Shown: piece by piece, positions 1 through 12,200 of the stretch
Layout of the letters: the number at the start of each line of letters is the position of its first letter
Numbering within the stretch: position 1 is the stretch's first letter
Assembly (NCBI GenBank): GCA_019916065.1
Contig: CM034241.1
Coordinates: 14,827,728 to 14,891,727, forward strand
Direction of reading: 5' to 3'
Origin: Vitellaria paradoxa
Lineage: Eukaryota > Streptophyta > Magnoliopsida > Ericales > Sapotaceae
Length of the DNA: 64,000 nt
Notes under the pieces: generated by a model
Seen by the model: only the letters and a program-made list of their open reading frames with translations
The model's database searches: none
What the model was told of the DNA's origin: nothing
Program-made: the position numbers and the translations under genes

Positions 1-95
1 TATGCCTTATTTGCTTTATGTTAATTTCCTTGTGCTTGGATGAGCTTTCATTGCTGTTTTTAAATTTATTTCCATGTCTTTTCTTTTAAGCACAG

Positions 96-652
96 GTTCA
101 TCTTGAGTGATTTTACTAAAGAATTTAAAAACTCAGAGTCTCGTATTAAATTGATTATCGGCAAGAAACGTAAAAGGGGCGATTTTCATTTTATAATCAG
201 TGAGGGGAGTGATATGGATTTTTTTGACAATGACTTGGAATTATGGCCTAAAGAAAATTTTATTGAGGGAAATTCCTTACCATTGCCACTTGTATTTCCT
301 CCTATTGTTCATTTCAACCCTGATCAACCTCTTGAGGGGGAGTGGTGGGATGAGATTGACCTTCAGCTTCTCCTAGATATGGAGTGGACTGAGATCACTG
401 ATATTTCTACTGACTGGCCTGATGCTCCTACTTATGTTATTGACACCGATATTTATTCTGACTCTGAGACTGGCTTAGCCACTACATCACCATTTGGTTT
501 TTTTTTTTTTTTGAGAAGGGGAGTGCTAACAGTAAGGTTGAAAATGGAATTGACGATAATTTAAATGAATTGGATGTGGATGATTATGGAATTCCTTTAC
601 AGTTTTTATTTGAACTTCGTCAACATTTAGACCTGAAGGATGCTATCAGAAG
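96..652 (+). pseudogene. Acidic exon-like coding block near the 3' end of the Ty3 element, frameshifted
   Basis: I do not recognise this protein. An open frame runs from 97 to about 497 and continues in another frame to 652 (ending ...FELRQHLDLKDAIRR). The switch falls in a run of 15 T (498-512), so a homopolymer length change is the simplest cause. The product is rich in Asp, Glu and Trp after a short basic stretch (GKKRKRG near residue 21). No ATG opens it; instead a pyrimidine tract and CACAG precede base 96, and AAG|GTATGT follows at 653, so it looks like an internal spliced exon. Its place upstream of the polypurine tract suggests either the 3' end of the element's pol/extra ORF or a captured host exon. 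Function unknown. Confidence 0.4.
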
Positions 653-2519
653 GTATGTTCCTTTCCATTTTTATTTTTATTTTATTGCCATGAATATTTC
701 TATTCTTAGTGGTTAATCTGATAGATGCATGTTCAGTCTTAGTTATGCTTTACTGTTATTGTACCTCATCATGCTCACTTTGCACACTACATCCTCACAT
801 ATACTTCATTGTTTTCACATTGAGGACAATGTGACATTTAAGTTGGGGGGGTAGGGAAGCATGATGAAAAGATTTTACATGAATGAAAAAAAAATATTTT
901 TTTTTGAAATTTTGAAAATCATTGTTATTTATGACTTTCTTGAATTTGCATGACTAGACTGTATATGTGTTCTATTAACTAGTTTAATGTTAGTATCAGT
1001 CATGAAAATAATGAATGGTTTGGTTTCAATCTTGAAGAAGGCACGTTAATTCAAATTGAGTATAAAATTGCTTATTGCATTGATAACTTGTCATTTTGAA
1101 ACCATTATATGAAAATGTATTAAGGATTTGAATTCATGAGAATTAGTCATTCAAGTATGCCAAGATATAGGTGGAGACTTAAAACCCCATACTTTTGTGA
1201 GCTTTAGAGCCTACTCTTTTATTCTCGAGGGTTTTATACTTCAATTCTTTATGACTTCTTTCATCTCACTTTTCTTGAATAGCTTCGTTACATTACTTTG
1301 TTTTGGTATTAAATGCACAAGATGCTATTTTTGATTTACATGTCTGGGTCAATGCCTCTAAAAAAGTGTTAGAAACCTAGAGAGTGATGTTAGGCCATCT
1401 TTCATACATTTGGAAGCTTATAACTTTTCTTTTATTACATTACCCTTGGAGCCACTTTGAAGCCTTTGAAAAAATATATATATATATATATATATATGAA
1501 ATTTCTTGTTCTAGCCACATTGATGTCCTTTTAACCTTAGATATATAGGTGAGCCAACCCTTGCATGTCTTGGGATGTTTGTGCAAGAATTGAAACAAGG
1601 TGTATAAGGGAGGAGCTTATATTAGAAAATGTGTTAAAAAAAAAAAAAGAGAAAAAAAAATAGGGACATAGCAATTCATAAGTTCATTATTATTAGTCCC
1701 ATGAAAAAAAGAAAAAAAATAATAATAATAAGAAAGCTTCAATGTTTAGTATTCAAGGAGTTGAAAAGAGAGAAGTTGGGGGGTTTGTCATTGCACTATC
1801 ATTGTAATCCTTAGACATGCACTTTGATTTTCCTATCCTTTGTTTGTCTAACCAATACCCCATGGCCAAGTTACAACCTAGTAAAGACCTAATGGACTTT
1901 AGGTGAACAACACTTATAAGAGCATCGATCTATTTCATGTGGTTGATAATAGTTCTCTTGTAATGCATTAATACATTCCATTCATGAAGCTATGCAACAC
2001 TCCATATCTTAATTCTTTCAGTCACTTCGTGAATTGGGTTCATTGCACTTATTTGACATTGCATTCTTGCATGAACCATGAGAGTAACCTTGTTCGAGTG
2101 ATTTTATTTGTGAGTGGGCATCTTGGTGAGAATTGAAGTCAAGGCCACAATCTTAGAGTATATTTGATGACTATTTTGAATGAATGATATGAATTGATAC
2201 ATTTGATTAATGGGTTGAGAATTAGGTAAGTTTAACATGCATTGGGAGGTTTTATGCAATTTTTGGGTGTAGTGACTAATTCTTTATTGAGATTGAACCA
2301 GAAATTGTTTGAAAGACTTTTACTATACATTGAACTAGTTTATTGAATTTTGTGGGTAGATTCATTGCAAACCTTCACGAGACCTTACTCGTCCACTAGG
2401 GGGAACCTAGGGGTTTAAAGGGCTTGCTACACGTAGCTAAGTGTAGCCGTGTTTCCAACGAAAAGAGAATATTTGCTTTACATTCCAATAAACTGCACTG
2501 CTAGGGACTAGCAAGACTC
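653..2519 (+). other. Long non-coding 3' region of the Ty3 element
   Basis: No convincing ORF. It contains two G-rich motifs that copy the real polypurine tract (near 840-851 and 1773-1783, both AAGTTGGGGGG). The motif CATTGAGGACAATGT just before the first is common downstream of pol in large plant Ty3 elements. There is also a (TA)n microsatellite at about 1474-1497 and A-rich tracts near 1630-1730. Confidence 0.6.
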
Positions 2520-2530
2520 AAGTTGGGGGG
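2520..2530 (+). promoter_or_regulatory. Polypurine tract priming plus-strand DNA
   Basis: AAGTTGGGGGG directly abuts the LTR start TGTGATTACACT at 2531. This is where plus-strand synthesis would be primed in an LTR retrotransposon. The same string occurs twice upstream, but only this copy abuts an LTR. Confidence 0.75.
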
Positions 2531-2559
2531 TGTGATTACACTCGAAAAGTGTAATTACA
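2531..2559. other. Terminal hairpin at the LTR start
   Basis: The arms TGTGATTACACT (2531-2542) and AGTGTAATTACA (2548-2559) pair over 12 positions with one G-T wobble, around the loop CGAAA. The stem begins at the first base of the LTR. A matching hairpin with compensated changes begins at 61008. Confidence 0.7.
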
Positions 2560-2800
2560 AACGACACTTTTGCACACTCATTTACATGTTTTACTACGTT
2601 TTCCTCATGATTTATCACTATTTTATCACTTACGTAAACCATTTTGTCAATCGCAGGAAAAATGGTGAATTCAACAAAGAAGACAGTGATTTTGACAACT
2701 CCAAGGAGGAAGAAAACAAAGGAGAACAAAGCGTGTCAACAATGGTTCAAGCTTCCCCAAGAGTTGGCTTAGATGGAGGAGCAAACATTGAAGAAACCTA

Positions 2801-2996
2801 TACACTGTGGTCCGGACCCCCTTGCTTGATGGTCCCGACCACAGAAAGCTGGAGCTGTTGAAGAGGATTTCATATACACTGTGGTCCGGACCCCCTTGCT
2901 TGATGGTCCCGACCACAGAAGCTTGCCTTCCAGCCGATTGAATAAAACATACACTGTGGTCCGGACCCCCTGAGGGACGGTCCGGACCCCCTTATA
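2801..2996. repeat. Tandem palindromic array in the LTR (three units, about 75 bp period)
   Basis: Units start at 2801, 2875 and 2950. Each opens with TACACTGTGGTCCGGACC, and the core GGTCCGGACC is a perfect 10-bp palindrome. In the first two units a second half, GGTCCCGACCACAG, can fold back onto the first. The third unit carries two direct GGTCCGGACC copies. Confidence 0.85.
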
Positions 2997-3042
2997 CGGA
3001 ATTATTGCTCCGCGTTTTGAATGATTAGGGTTTTGTGTTTGC

Positions 3043-3052
3043 TTATATATAT
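3043..3052 (+). promoter_or_regulatory. Putative LTR promoter TATA box
   Basis: TTATATATAT lies in the middle of the LTR, upstream of a pyrimidine-rich stretch, which fits the U3/R boundary. Inferred from position and sequence only. Confidence 0.45.
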
Positions 3053-4432
3053 GACATTGTGTACCCTGCAAGGGGGGCGGCTGCATTTTGTTTTTCTCCC
3101 TCTTCTCCTACTTCTCTTAGGTTTAAGTTTAGTTTTAGTTATTTATTTATTTGAAGAGTTTGAAGATTTTTAATTATTCGTGAATGTTTCTCTACGTACT
3201 CCAAGTTTTTAAGACGATTGTCATTGCGATTGCTACTCAAGTTCTTATTTCAAAGTTCGTTTTCAAGTAAGTTAATATTTCATTCTTGCTCTTTATTAGT
3301 TTTTGAATGTTCGTGGATGATTTTTATGATTAATGCCATTAGTTTGTTTAATCTTTGGATGCTTTAAAATATTAGGGTTTCGTTTAGAGTTTGATACGAA
3401 TGCTGTACGTTTTGATCTTAAGGTTTAACTTTAATTAATCTAGTATTTCGTTTTGGTTCATTATTATTAATTGAATGTTCGTAGGTAAGTTTTACATTCA
3501 TTAGGACTGTTTTAATTACGTTTTTGAAGCTTTAACAGTTATGTCTTCATCTAAGCTTGTTAAGTTGTTTCAAAGCATGCTAGGGTAAAAACCTTTGTTC
3601 TTGATTCACTGAATCAATGAAGGGTAATTTGTTATGAACTGAGGGATGTACGTAGATCCTTCACATGGGTTTCAAAAGCCTATGTGAAGTGATCTACTAT
3701 TTTCAAACTTGATTTGTTGTTTGGAAAACCTTTGAAAACAAGAGTGTTTGTTCATATTCTCTGTAATCACTGATAAACACTCTTGATTATAATTTTCTTG
3801 ATAATTTTTAAACAATTTTAATCTAGATTTGAACTCGAGTATTTTTATCATAAAATCTTTCCAGTTTTATTTTCCATAATGAAACGTGAATTTAAAACTG
3901 TGTATCGAGGAATTTTGGAATGTATTGAAAATCTTTCCCAATCCATAGATCCTTTGACGTGAACTATGGATTGTATTTAAAATCATCCCTTGGTGAAATA
4001 ACAGATTACTTGGAATTGTGAAGGTTGAATCAAGAACCCTTTTCTATTAGAATTTCAATTTGATAAAATCACTGTTTTAAATTTCTTATAAATCTTGTTT
4101 GCAATTAGATTAGGTTATTCTTAAATTTAAGTTGAGTAATTTTAATTTGCTGAGTTATTTAAATTAGTTCGAATTTTATTTAAGTTGAAACATTCTTTAA
4201 TTAGTAATTACTTTGTTTTTAGTTTAATTTCTCAAACTTCAACTCTATCAAATCCAATTTAAGTTAATTGCAACTTTAATTCTAATTCAATCCTACAATT
4301 CATATTTGAACTTAGAAACTGAAACACATAGGCTTCCCTGTGGATTCGACCTCGGACTCACCGAGATTAAAACTATACCGCACACCCTTGCACTTGGGGG
4401 TTAATTAGCACTGCACTATTTACGAGCGGTCA

Positions 4433-4864
4433 AGTACCTTCGGTTTGGCAAGTGCTCATTATCTCACTGATGACAGCTAACCTCTGAGTCCTGTCCTTTT
4501 CAACAAATATCTCAAAAAGGCTTAACATCATGTCAGCAGTAGTGGGCATTATTTCATGCTGTTTAGACAAGTCACTTGATATGGAAGCCAGAATGTAACA
4601 TCTTGCCATATCATTAAACTTTACCCACCTTTTATAAGCATCTTATTATGTTTGAGGGGCCTTTAAATCAAGTTTAGGAGGGCATGGTTCAGTCAAGACC
4701 AAACTATGCTCTTTCGAAGTTAAGGCAATGTTCAAATTCCTTTTCCAGTCGGTATAATTAGGTCCAGTTAATTTATTCTGACTTAAAAGAGCAGCTGGTG
4801 GGCTGAAAGGCATTTTTCTGAATAAAACAAATAAATTTAAATAAGCATACATTCTTAAAAACAT
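4433..4864 (-). pseudogene. Ty1/copia gag, N-terminal part, interrupted by the Ty3 LTR
   Basis: On the minus strand the protein carries the copia gag N-terminal signature KLTGPNYTDWKRNLNIAL and, after two adjacent in-frame stops (near 4640-4646), continues ...DAYKRWVKFNDMARCYILAS and then through IMSTCQTEGT. Gag of this type forms the cytoplasmic particle that packages element RNA. The upstream Met at 4864 gives the longest frame; the Met starting MPFSPP about 17 codons later is the more likely real start. Homology stops exactly at the Ty3 LTR end (4432), so the rest of gag and pol was displaced outside the window. It is non-functional: two stops plus an insertion. Confident as copia gag, uncertain as to lineage. 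Confidence 0.85.
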
Positions 4865-7150
4865 AAAACTTTTGCATAATAAAATACATAAAAAAATATA
4901 TGCATAAGTAGAACTCTATAACTACTTTATCATGCATCGGTAATCTAATTCCGTTTTAAATATGCTTCCGTAGGGTGGTCATATTTGCCACTAATTAGAC
5001 AAGTCCACTTACTTATTTATCATTAATTTCATTAGATATCTCATATTTAAATAATAATAAATTACCGATATTTTTAGCCTCTTAGAATTAATTTAATAAG
5101 AACTCCATAGGGAGGATATTAAATATTCTAAGTTGAGTGTATAACCACTATTTCAAATTTTCATATTTCCCAAATAAAAAAGCTGCCGTAGGGCAGTCAA
5201 TTCTATTTAGTAATATTCAAAATTTTATCCTTTAAGGAAATCCTATCTAGTAACCAATAACGATTAATATCCTCCGTAGGAAGCTCACAAGATTTGAGAC
5301 AAGATATTAATCTATCTTATTATAGGGTTAATAGTGGAGGCCGTGGGTTTTATGCCTAAAACCCTCTCCCACTCAATTTTATAACTTAAGTGTTTTTTTT
5401 TTTAATTTTGTTAATTTAATATTTTAAGAAAATATTAATTGACATTCTAACCATTAATATGTAATTTTATAAAATAAAATAATTAATTGGTTATGTCAAA
5501 AATTAAATAAAAGATATTAACCATATTCTAATCTCATTAGAATAAATATCCTAAAAGTGAAACAAATGATATTAACTATATCCTAATCACATTAAAATAT
5601 AAATATCATCTAAATTAAAATGATATTAACTATATCCTAATCACATTAGAATATAAATATCATCAAACATTAATTATGCATGAACACGTGATGTGGCATC
5701 CCTAAAATCTATATGACATGTTATCAAACAAACAATCATAATAGATCAAATAACCAAAAAAAAAATAAATAAATAAATAAATAACCCTTAATTCACAATT
5801 TTCCTAAAAAATTACATTGACTGAAAAAAAATTTAATCTAGTCTTCTTGTAGTCAATGTCCATCTTTCATCTGCTTCCTCTTGCTTTCTTGGCCTTTGGA
5901 ATTTGAGTTGGATTTGGGTTGAGGGCATCTTTGATACTTCTCAAAATTTATAAACTGATTTCATAAGTAATTAAAACTTGTCGGTTTTAAGTTAATTTTA
6001 AAATCTTGCCCATTAACTTAAATTTAAAGTTTAAAAGTTTGAGAAATCTTGATTTTACCTCGATAATTTTGATACCTTTCTTTTAAGCCCATACAAGGAC
6101 TTTCAAAGAATTTTCAAAATAGCCCCAGTGATTCCAAAAACTTTTCAAATCAGCTCTCTTCCCAAATCAAATCCTGTAGCACTGTAAGGTTCAAACACAA
6201 ATTTCTGGCGGCATCTCCAAATCCTATGAAAAATAGTCCATCCCCGCCAAATCCAAGCTGCCTGGTTAGTTTCTCCGGCAAGGGAGGTCCGTAATCACGA
6301 CAGGTAGCTACCCGCAGGTTTCCAGATCTGTCGTCTGCCGTAACGGGTTACTGTGGCTGGCGCAAACTGTGGCCTTAGGCCCCGCCGATGCCACCACGGG
6401 CCACCTCCCAGCCAAACACTGCACCCCCGCGGCATTGTGTGCAACTACTTAATGTGACACCCGCGGTTCATCCAGCCAGTTCTGCTGTGCTGATTCTAAC
6501 CACTACTAGCGGCACCCCGCGTCCCACCAGGAAGATTCCCGCAGCTGGTGATTCGCCTCCCGTGGTTCACATCGCAACTTGTAGATTACCGCAGGCCTCT
6601 CGCAGCACTCCGTTAGCCGACAACTGCTTCTTACAGTTTCTCGCAGCCCCTCGAAGGCTCCCGGTGCCACCATGGGTTAGCCAAGACTATCCCCGTGGTG
6701 GATCCAGTCGCGGGTTGCTTGGCTGCTAAAGCAATGGTTGTTGCAGTGTCAAAAATAATTTTTTTTTTATCATGGTTGCCAGATCCGTGAGGCCAAAACC
6801 CGCGTGCTGTTCTCCAAAAGCTGTAGGTCGTTGGTCCTCCTTTTTTGTTTATCTGCAAGTTCTCTTCATTGCTTTGTCTTCGGGTCTCAATTTTCACAAA
6901 ACAATACAAACCCAAAATAAAAAAAATTACAGACTCCAAAACACAACAGATTACAAAGACTTATAGATCTAGAAAAATAAAATCAGGAGGGAAAACTTAG
7001 TTCCAAAAATTAACCACCCCTCCTGTTACACCATTGAAAATAAATAAAAACTATTGTGTATTAAGGGTTTCATTCAACCACACAAGAGAGAAAAAATATT
7101 TTGATGCCACATTTATGCATAATTAAAACTATGTTATAAATCCAACAAAA
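4865..7150 (-). other. Long 5' leader of the copia element, with a GC-rich island
   Basis: Lies between the primer-binding site and gag on the minus strand. Bases 4865-6200 are AT-rich with recurrent phrases (CCGTAGGG, CCATAGGG). From about 6230 to 6850 composition switches abruptly to GC-rich with many CpG. Overlapping ORFs there (6388-6729 plus, 6631-6939 minus) resemble no family I know and are probably composition artefacts. A 2.3-kb leader is unusually long for copia. Confidence 0.5.
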
Positions 7151-7163
7151 GCTCTGATACTAA
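7151..7163 (-). promoter_or_regulatory. Primer-binding site for initiator tRNA-Met
   Basis: Minus-strand TTAGTATCAGAGC, one base off the usual copia TGGTATCAGAGC core, sits beside the 5' LTR terminus (TGTTGG read on plus from 7165). This site primes minus-strand DNA synthesis and fixes the element's orientation. Confidence 0.8.
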
Positions 7164-8250
7164 TTGTTGGTTTTTATAGTATAGGATTGAGAACAATGCC
7201 TCAAATAGAAGAATAAACTCTTTAAAATTTTTCTGATGCACAGCGGAAGCACCTTCCTTCAGCGATTTAGCTTTCTAAACTATTCTCAATTGTCTTTCTC
7301 TAGATGGATGTGTGTGGTCACTATCTTTAGATCACCTTAGCTTATTAATATATAAAAGATATTTATAGAGAGAGAGATACAGAGTTTCTATCAGAGAAGA
7401 TTTTTAACTCTAGAAATTATCTCTTATCTACTGTCACATAATGTTATCTATATATATCATCTTAATATATATTTAGAAGATATGGTATCTGTCACGCCCC
7501 GAATTTTCATAATCAAATGTCCAGAGGTGACTTGGGATTTATTTGTTGGGTATAAAAATAAGATGATAATAACATACTGTCACACCCCAGAATTTTCCTC
7601 CAAATTGGGTTGACCCGCAAGAAAAATTTAAGATATTCAAAATCCTTTGTCTATCCCAAACAATATTTATAAGTCATTGGACTAAATCATTTGATAGGAT
7701 TTCAACTACAGGGCACAAAATAAAGATAGAGAAAAATATTACAGAGCCATCTAAGTGTCCCAACCACGCGATTAACATTACATACCAAATAAAAGCAAAT
7801 TAGGTTTAAGCTTAATAATTACAATCATCCAACAATTATTACAAACCACAAAAATAAAGTCCTCCAGCTCTGTGCAGGAAAGAAGAAAAAAATACATAAC
7901 TCTTCTGATGAAATATTTAAGAGAAATTAATCTTTTTCCAGCTCATCTTCGGTATCCCTGTGCTTAATATCCTGAAAAAAATATTCCCACAAGGGGTAAG
8001 CTACTAAAGCCCAGTAATCAGAATCTCCTAGGTGCCTATATGCAGTAGTTGTAACGCTACACTATATTAAGTGACCCACTACAGTGAATGTGTTTAGGTG
8101 GCATACTGTTTATGCAACAATTACTTCAATAAATCCCAACTGAATGATATAAATTATACTTACAACAGTTCGATGAAACTGTCACCGTAACTACTATTTT
8201 ACTTACATGTAAAAATAGTTAAATATTGATGTGTGTACCACAATGAAGTC

Positions 8251-8352
8251 TGTGTTGCAGTGGTAGGGATCTCAGATTTAGATCTTCAAGGTCTCGGGAT
8301 CAAACCTCGTAGCGATACAAGTTTCATATATATATATATATATATATATATT
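8251..8352 (+). mobile_element. tRNA-derived SINE-like element
   Basis: A box A-like TTGCAGTGGTAGG (8255-8267) and a box B-like GGGATCAAACC (8296-8306) are spaced as in tRNA genes, followed by a (TA)n tract (about 8326-8352). No clear target duplication seen. It cannot be a functional tRNA because no acceptor stem can be drawn. Confidence 0.5.
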
Positions 8353-9079
8353 TTATAAAATATTCATCAAGAGGAACTAAATATAATTAAATAATTACAA
8401 CACATCATTTATACATAAGCAAAAGAGGTTGCCAATCATAGTAAAATTTGGTAAAGGAATTTAATCTGAATCCTCATAAGATAATCCTACTCCTATCCTC
8501 CTCCACCCCTAGCCTTGGGAGCCAGCGACTTTACGAGCTTAGCATTCAATGCATACCGACAGTGTCACCCACCAAAAACCTAGCCGTTGTGACCGGCTAC
8601 TTGACTAGCTAGGTCAAAAAGGAGCATCTCCCAAATAATGCATATGTTCCCATCTCCATTTAAAAGGCCATTTCTATCCACCCATCACCCCATTGCCAAA
8701 AATAACTTTAGCATCGAGTGCCTTAATTTCTTCTCACTCTTTTACATTACCAAGGGTACCTTGTATGGAAATAAGACATTTTTAATAACAACGGATAATG
8801 TTCCCGGGCGATGAATCAAAAGTGGGATTATTCAGTCACATGCAGTATATTTTTAAGTGCTTTATCTAAATTCATAATTTAATAATAATTCTCAATAAAT
8901 CAAGGATTTAACATAGTCACCAATATCATTATCACAAAGGTAGGTACTTCATATAAATTAACAAGTAGCAAGTAAAAAAAAATAATTTAGAATTCGAATT
9001 AGTATTTTAGTTAATTACTTTGACAAGTTTTCTGTACTACCTTTGATAAGAATAAAATTATTTCTAATGGTATATTAAT

Positions 9080-9206
9080 TAAGCCGAGGTTGGCAGCTTA
9101 GTGGGCGGGCAACCCTAATTACGATTTGAAGTCGTAAGTTCGAACCTCATTAGCTGCGATATTAGTTTTTGCCTCTTTTACCTTTTTATTTTATTATTTT
9201 ATGGAA
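9080..9206 (+). mobile_element. tRNA-derived SINE-like element
   Basis: Box A-like TGGCAGCTTAGTGGGC (9091-9106) and box B-like AGTTCGAACCTC (9137-9148), then a T-rich tail. A possible diverged target duplication is TAATGGTATATTAA on the left and TTATGGAATATAAA on the right (11 of 14 identical). Confidence 0.55.
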
Positions 9207-12200
9207 TATAAAGATAATAAATAACTCTTTAGACTTATATTTAATTTTAGAAAAAATTTGATAAGTATAGTACATCACTTGAATAATTAAGTCAAAGTGA
9301 GATTACAAAGCTAATAGATTCTATCCTTTAGATTTGGTAGGATAATAATATTATTCAAAATAATTTGAATAATTTCCACTCATCATCTTATTTATAACCA
9401 AACCCTTATCATAGGTTTTCGGTTTCAAGATATCCATAAATGTCTATAGAATTCCAATGTTTAGGAAGGTATTAAATAAGTTTCATTAAATTCACTAATC
9501 ATAAAAATATAATTATATAACTTGCTAGGTTGACAAAATAATGTCTAAAAGAATCAATCAAATTCAATTAAGGAAGACCAAATAAGAAAAGAACAAGTCC
9601 ATTGTTTCTTTTGGGCATTTTATCAAATTCTTAGCATTTTAGTTTGAATAAGTCATCCAACTATCCATGATGAAACTGATTATCTAAGTCAATTATCATA
9701 AATATTAGAGTGTCAAATAATACATAATATCCAATTTAAAATAATTTCATATCAATAGAAATTATTAACATGACAATAACTAACAGAAGGTAATTGGAAA
9801 TTTAAATAAATCTTTAAACATAACATTCAAAAAAAATCTAAACAAGCATCAATTAAAGGCTAAGCAGAAATAGCAGCATAAAAGAAATTTATATAAAATA
9901 GAGTAGAACTCCAATATCTATAAACTTTATATCTGTAGAAACTAGACTTCAAGACCTACAACTTTCATGTTTTACACTTTTTAAAATTCTAAGGTCTAAA
10001 GGTACAAAAATAGCCTTGAATTCAGTTTGTTCAGAAAATACAGTTTTATACGTGCTCAGTATTTTGGGCATAACTTTTGACTCACAAATCAAATTGATGC
10101 AAATCTTTTTAGGTTGGAAAGAAAACTTAAAGGGCTACAACTTTTATATTTTAGGCGAAGTCTAATTCCACCATTTTAGGGGTCAAGAACACATCAGAAG
10201 TTACAAACAGTGAGCTGTCAGCATATTGGGCTACATTAGTCAAAGTTTTGGCTTTCCTACCCCCAATATAGGAGTATTATATTTTTATCACAATAAAATT
10301 TCATACTTTAAACCCAGAAAAATGCTTTAGCTTCAAAATTGAAGGCATCAAATATATTTTAGGAGGTTCGTCATCCTACCTTAATGAAGATATTGGTGAC
10401 CAAGCTTGTGAAGGAAAAAGGAGTTGAGCTTTGAACACCACCCAAATAGGAAAAATTCCAAGCCTTTCTTCTTCCTCCAAACAACACCAAATATCCAACC
10501 ACACTTGATAAAAAAATATATATTTTTTTCTCTCTTATTGTTTTTCTTCTTTTGAAGGCACACAATTTATAAGAATCATGGGAGTGTAGAGAAAGTTATT
10601 AGTGAAGAAAATAACCTCCATTTCACATGCTTCAAAACAACTAAGGTAAGATCATGCATATACAATAGGTAGCATGATCCAAGAATCATGCTTGCTTTTT
10701 TTGATTATCTAACCATATAATCTAAGAAAGGTGATGGAAGATGGATGAAGATGGGTTGCATGATTTGGGAATCATGTTAGTTTTTTGACAATTTAAACAA
10801 ATTATTTAAAAGATGCTTTAAGTGTTTAAATCATGCTAACTAAGTAATTTGGAATAATGCTTTAAAGTCATCAATGTAGGGTCTTTTTTTTTGACTAATT
10901 AGCCACCTAATTTGAGAGATTGTGAGAGATGTATGGAAGATGGAAAATGAAGTTGTCGGGAAATAATTTAGAGCTACTATTCATGAGTCAACTCAATGAG
11001 TGATAAAGTGAGTTGAAGTGAGTTGAGGTGAGTCAAAGAAAAGGGTTGACCCATGGGTTAATGGACTTGGGTTGAACCAATTAGGTAATTGGGCTAGGAA
11101 TTGTTTGGATAAAAGTTTAGAAATTCTACCTTAAACTCCCACATAGGGTGAAATTAAATCCGAAAATCTTTCTAACTAATTTTATCATTCCAAAAATTTT
11201 CAAATGCTCAATTTCCTAGATTTTTACTATAATAAATATCACCACCACACTTAAGCAAATTAATTAAGAAAAAAAAATTTTAGGTTATTACAGTATCTTA
11301 AGAAAATCTTCCAACCATATCATCTTATCTAAATATATATTAATTATCGATAATTTATTTGACAACTGAACCTGACCCATCAAGATAAAATTGAGCTAGC
11401 TTAGGGACTGAAGGCCCATAGATTCCTACCTCCAACTTAAAAAATATTTAGGTCTTGTCATCTCATGACAACCCATTATCTTTTAAATTAACCAAGGGCT
11501 ATTCCACTAAAGTCCTGAGCTGCATTCTATTAGTCCATGTTGAAATTCATTTAATTAAAACAACTTTTAATAAAATGAATTTTGGTCTTAGACCAATAAT
11601 ATCCACTTAATTAACCCTCCATTATAAGCTCGTAATTAAGCCAAGCTAAATGTCAAGCCCCTTAATTACATATTTAACCCTAAGTCACTATTTATCTAAA
11701 TTTTGATCATTCTCAATATTTTCATATTTGTAAACAATTTACAAATAAATATTATTATTCAATAAACAATTTATTGAATAAACAATTTATTGAATAAACT
11801 GCAGCCACATATTTAATGATCAAAAAAGATAAATAGCTTAGGTGAGCATATCAAAATGGATTTCATCTTGTAAGTATATGTTCCCACGATTCATGAAATT
11901 AAATCTCCAAGTTATCAAGGTTTTGACCGTTTATAAGATCTCACTCTATGATAACTCAAATAGATTTAATTCATGAATGTGAGTCCATTAAAAACTAAGG
12001 ATTAAGGTTTATTAAATTTATTAAAACTTATGTAAATTATAATTAAAGATATTTATTAACCAGATCATAATTTACAAAGTTCTTTCAATATGTATATCAC
12101 ATATACATACTAACTTTCCTACTCAAAGTCACCACTTTAGTGATCAAGATAAATCACCCAATTAAGAAGTAGAAAAGTTATAGCTTAATCATAATGAAAT

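Larger units (their letters stand above)
1..4432 (+). mobile_element. 3' portion of a Ty3/gypsy-type LTR retrotransposon
   Basis: The 5' part lies outside the window. What is visible, in order, is a coding exon-like block (96-652), a long non-coding 3' region with G-rich tracts, a polypurine tract ending at 2530, and one LTR (2531-4432). A polypurine tract directly before the LTR shows that this is the 3' LTR and that the element reads on the plus strand. The phrase around 4333-4410 (CCCTGTGGATTCGACCTCGG, then TTGCACTTGGGGG) is the sort found at LTR ends of large plant Ty3 elements such as Ogre, Athila and Tat. Immediately beyond 4432 the sequence becomes copia gag on the minus strand, so this element inserted into a copia gag gene. 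The expected 5-bp target copy on this side is AGTAC (4433-4437); its partner is outside the window. Confidence 0.75.
2531..4432 (+). repeat. 3' LTR of the Ty3 element (1902 bp)
   Basis: It starts with TG right after the polypurine tract and ends ...CGAGCGGTCA where copia gag homology resumes (the gag codons for TEGT read on the minus strand from AGTAC onward). It carries a terminal hairpin (2531-2559), a tandem palindromic array (2801-2996), a TATA-like box (3043-3052) and the conserved LTR-end phrase at 4333-4410. The small ORFs here (for example 2523-2861) overlap the repeats and look incidental. Confidence 0.8.
7490..11292 (-). mobile_element. LTR-type insertion (solo-LTR-like, chromovirus-style ends) with target duplication GTATC
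   Basis: Begins TGTCACGCCCC at 7490 and ends TTATTACA at 11292, flanked by perfect GTATC copies (7485-7489 and 11293-11297). The ends, reversed, match the LTR ends of the chromovirus at 27844-34325 (start TGTAATA, end GGGGCGTGACA), so it reads on minus. No gag or pol is visible. A second similar terminus (TGTCACACCCCAGAATTTTC) begins at 7579, suggesting another LTR end nested 89 bp inside. Two SINE-like elements lie within it. At 3.8 kb it is longer than the roughly 2.5-kb LTRs of its relatives. Confidence 0.75.

Noticed and set aside
2523..3086. ORFs on both strands over the Ty3 LTR start
   Set aside because: Produced by the palindromic array, which is open on both strands by symmetry; no protein-like composition.
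5752..5785. A-run plus (TAAA)n flanked by AAATAACC
   Set aside because: Resembles the TTACC stubs, but the head is TAACC and the flanking repeat is short and low complexity; treated as a microsatellite.
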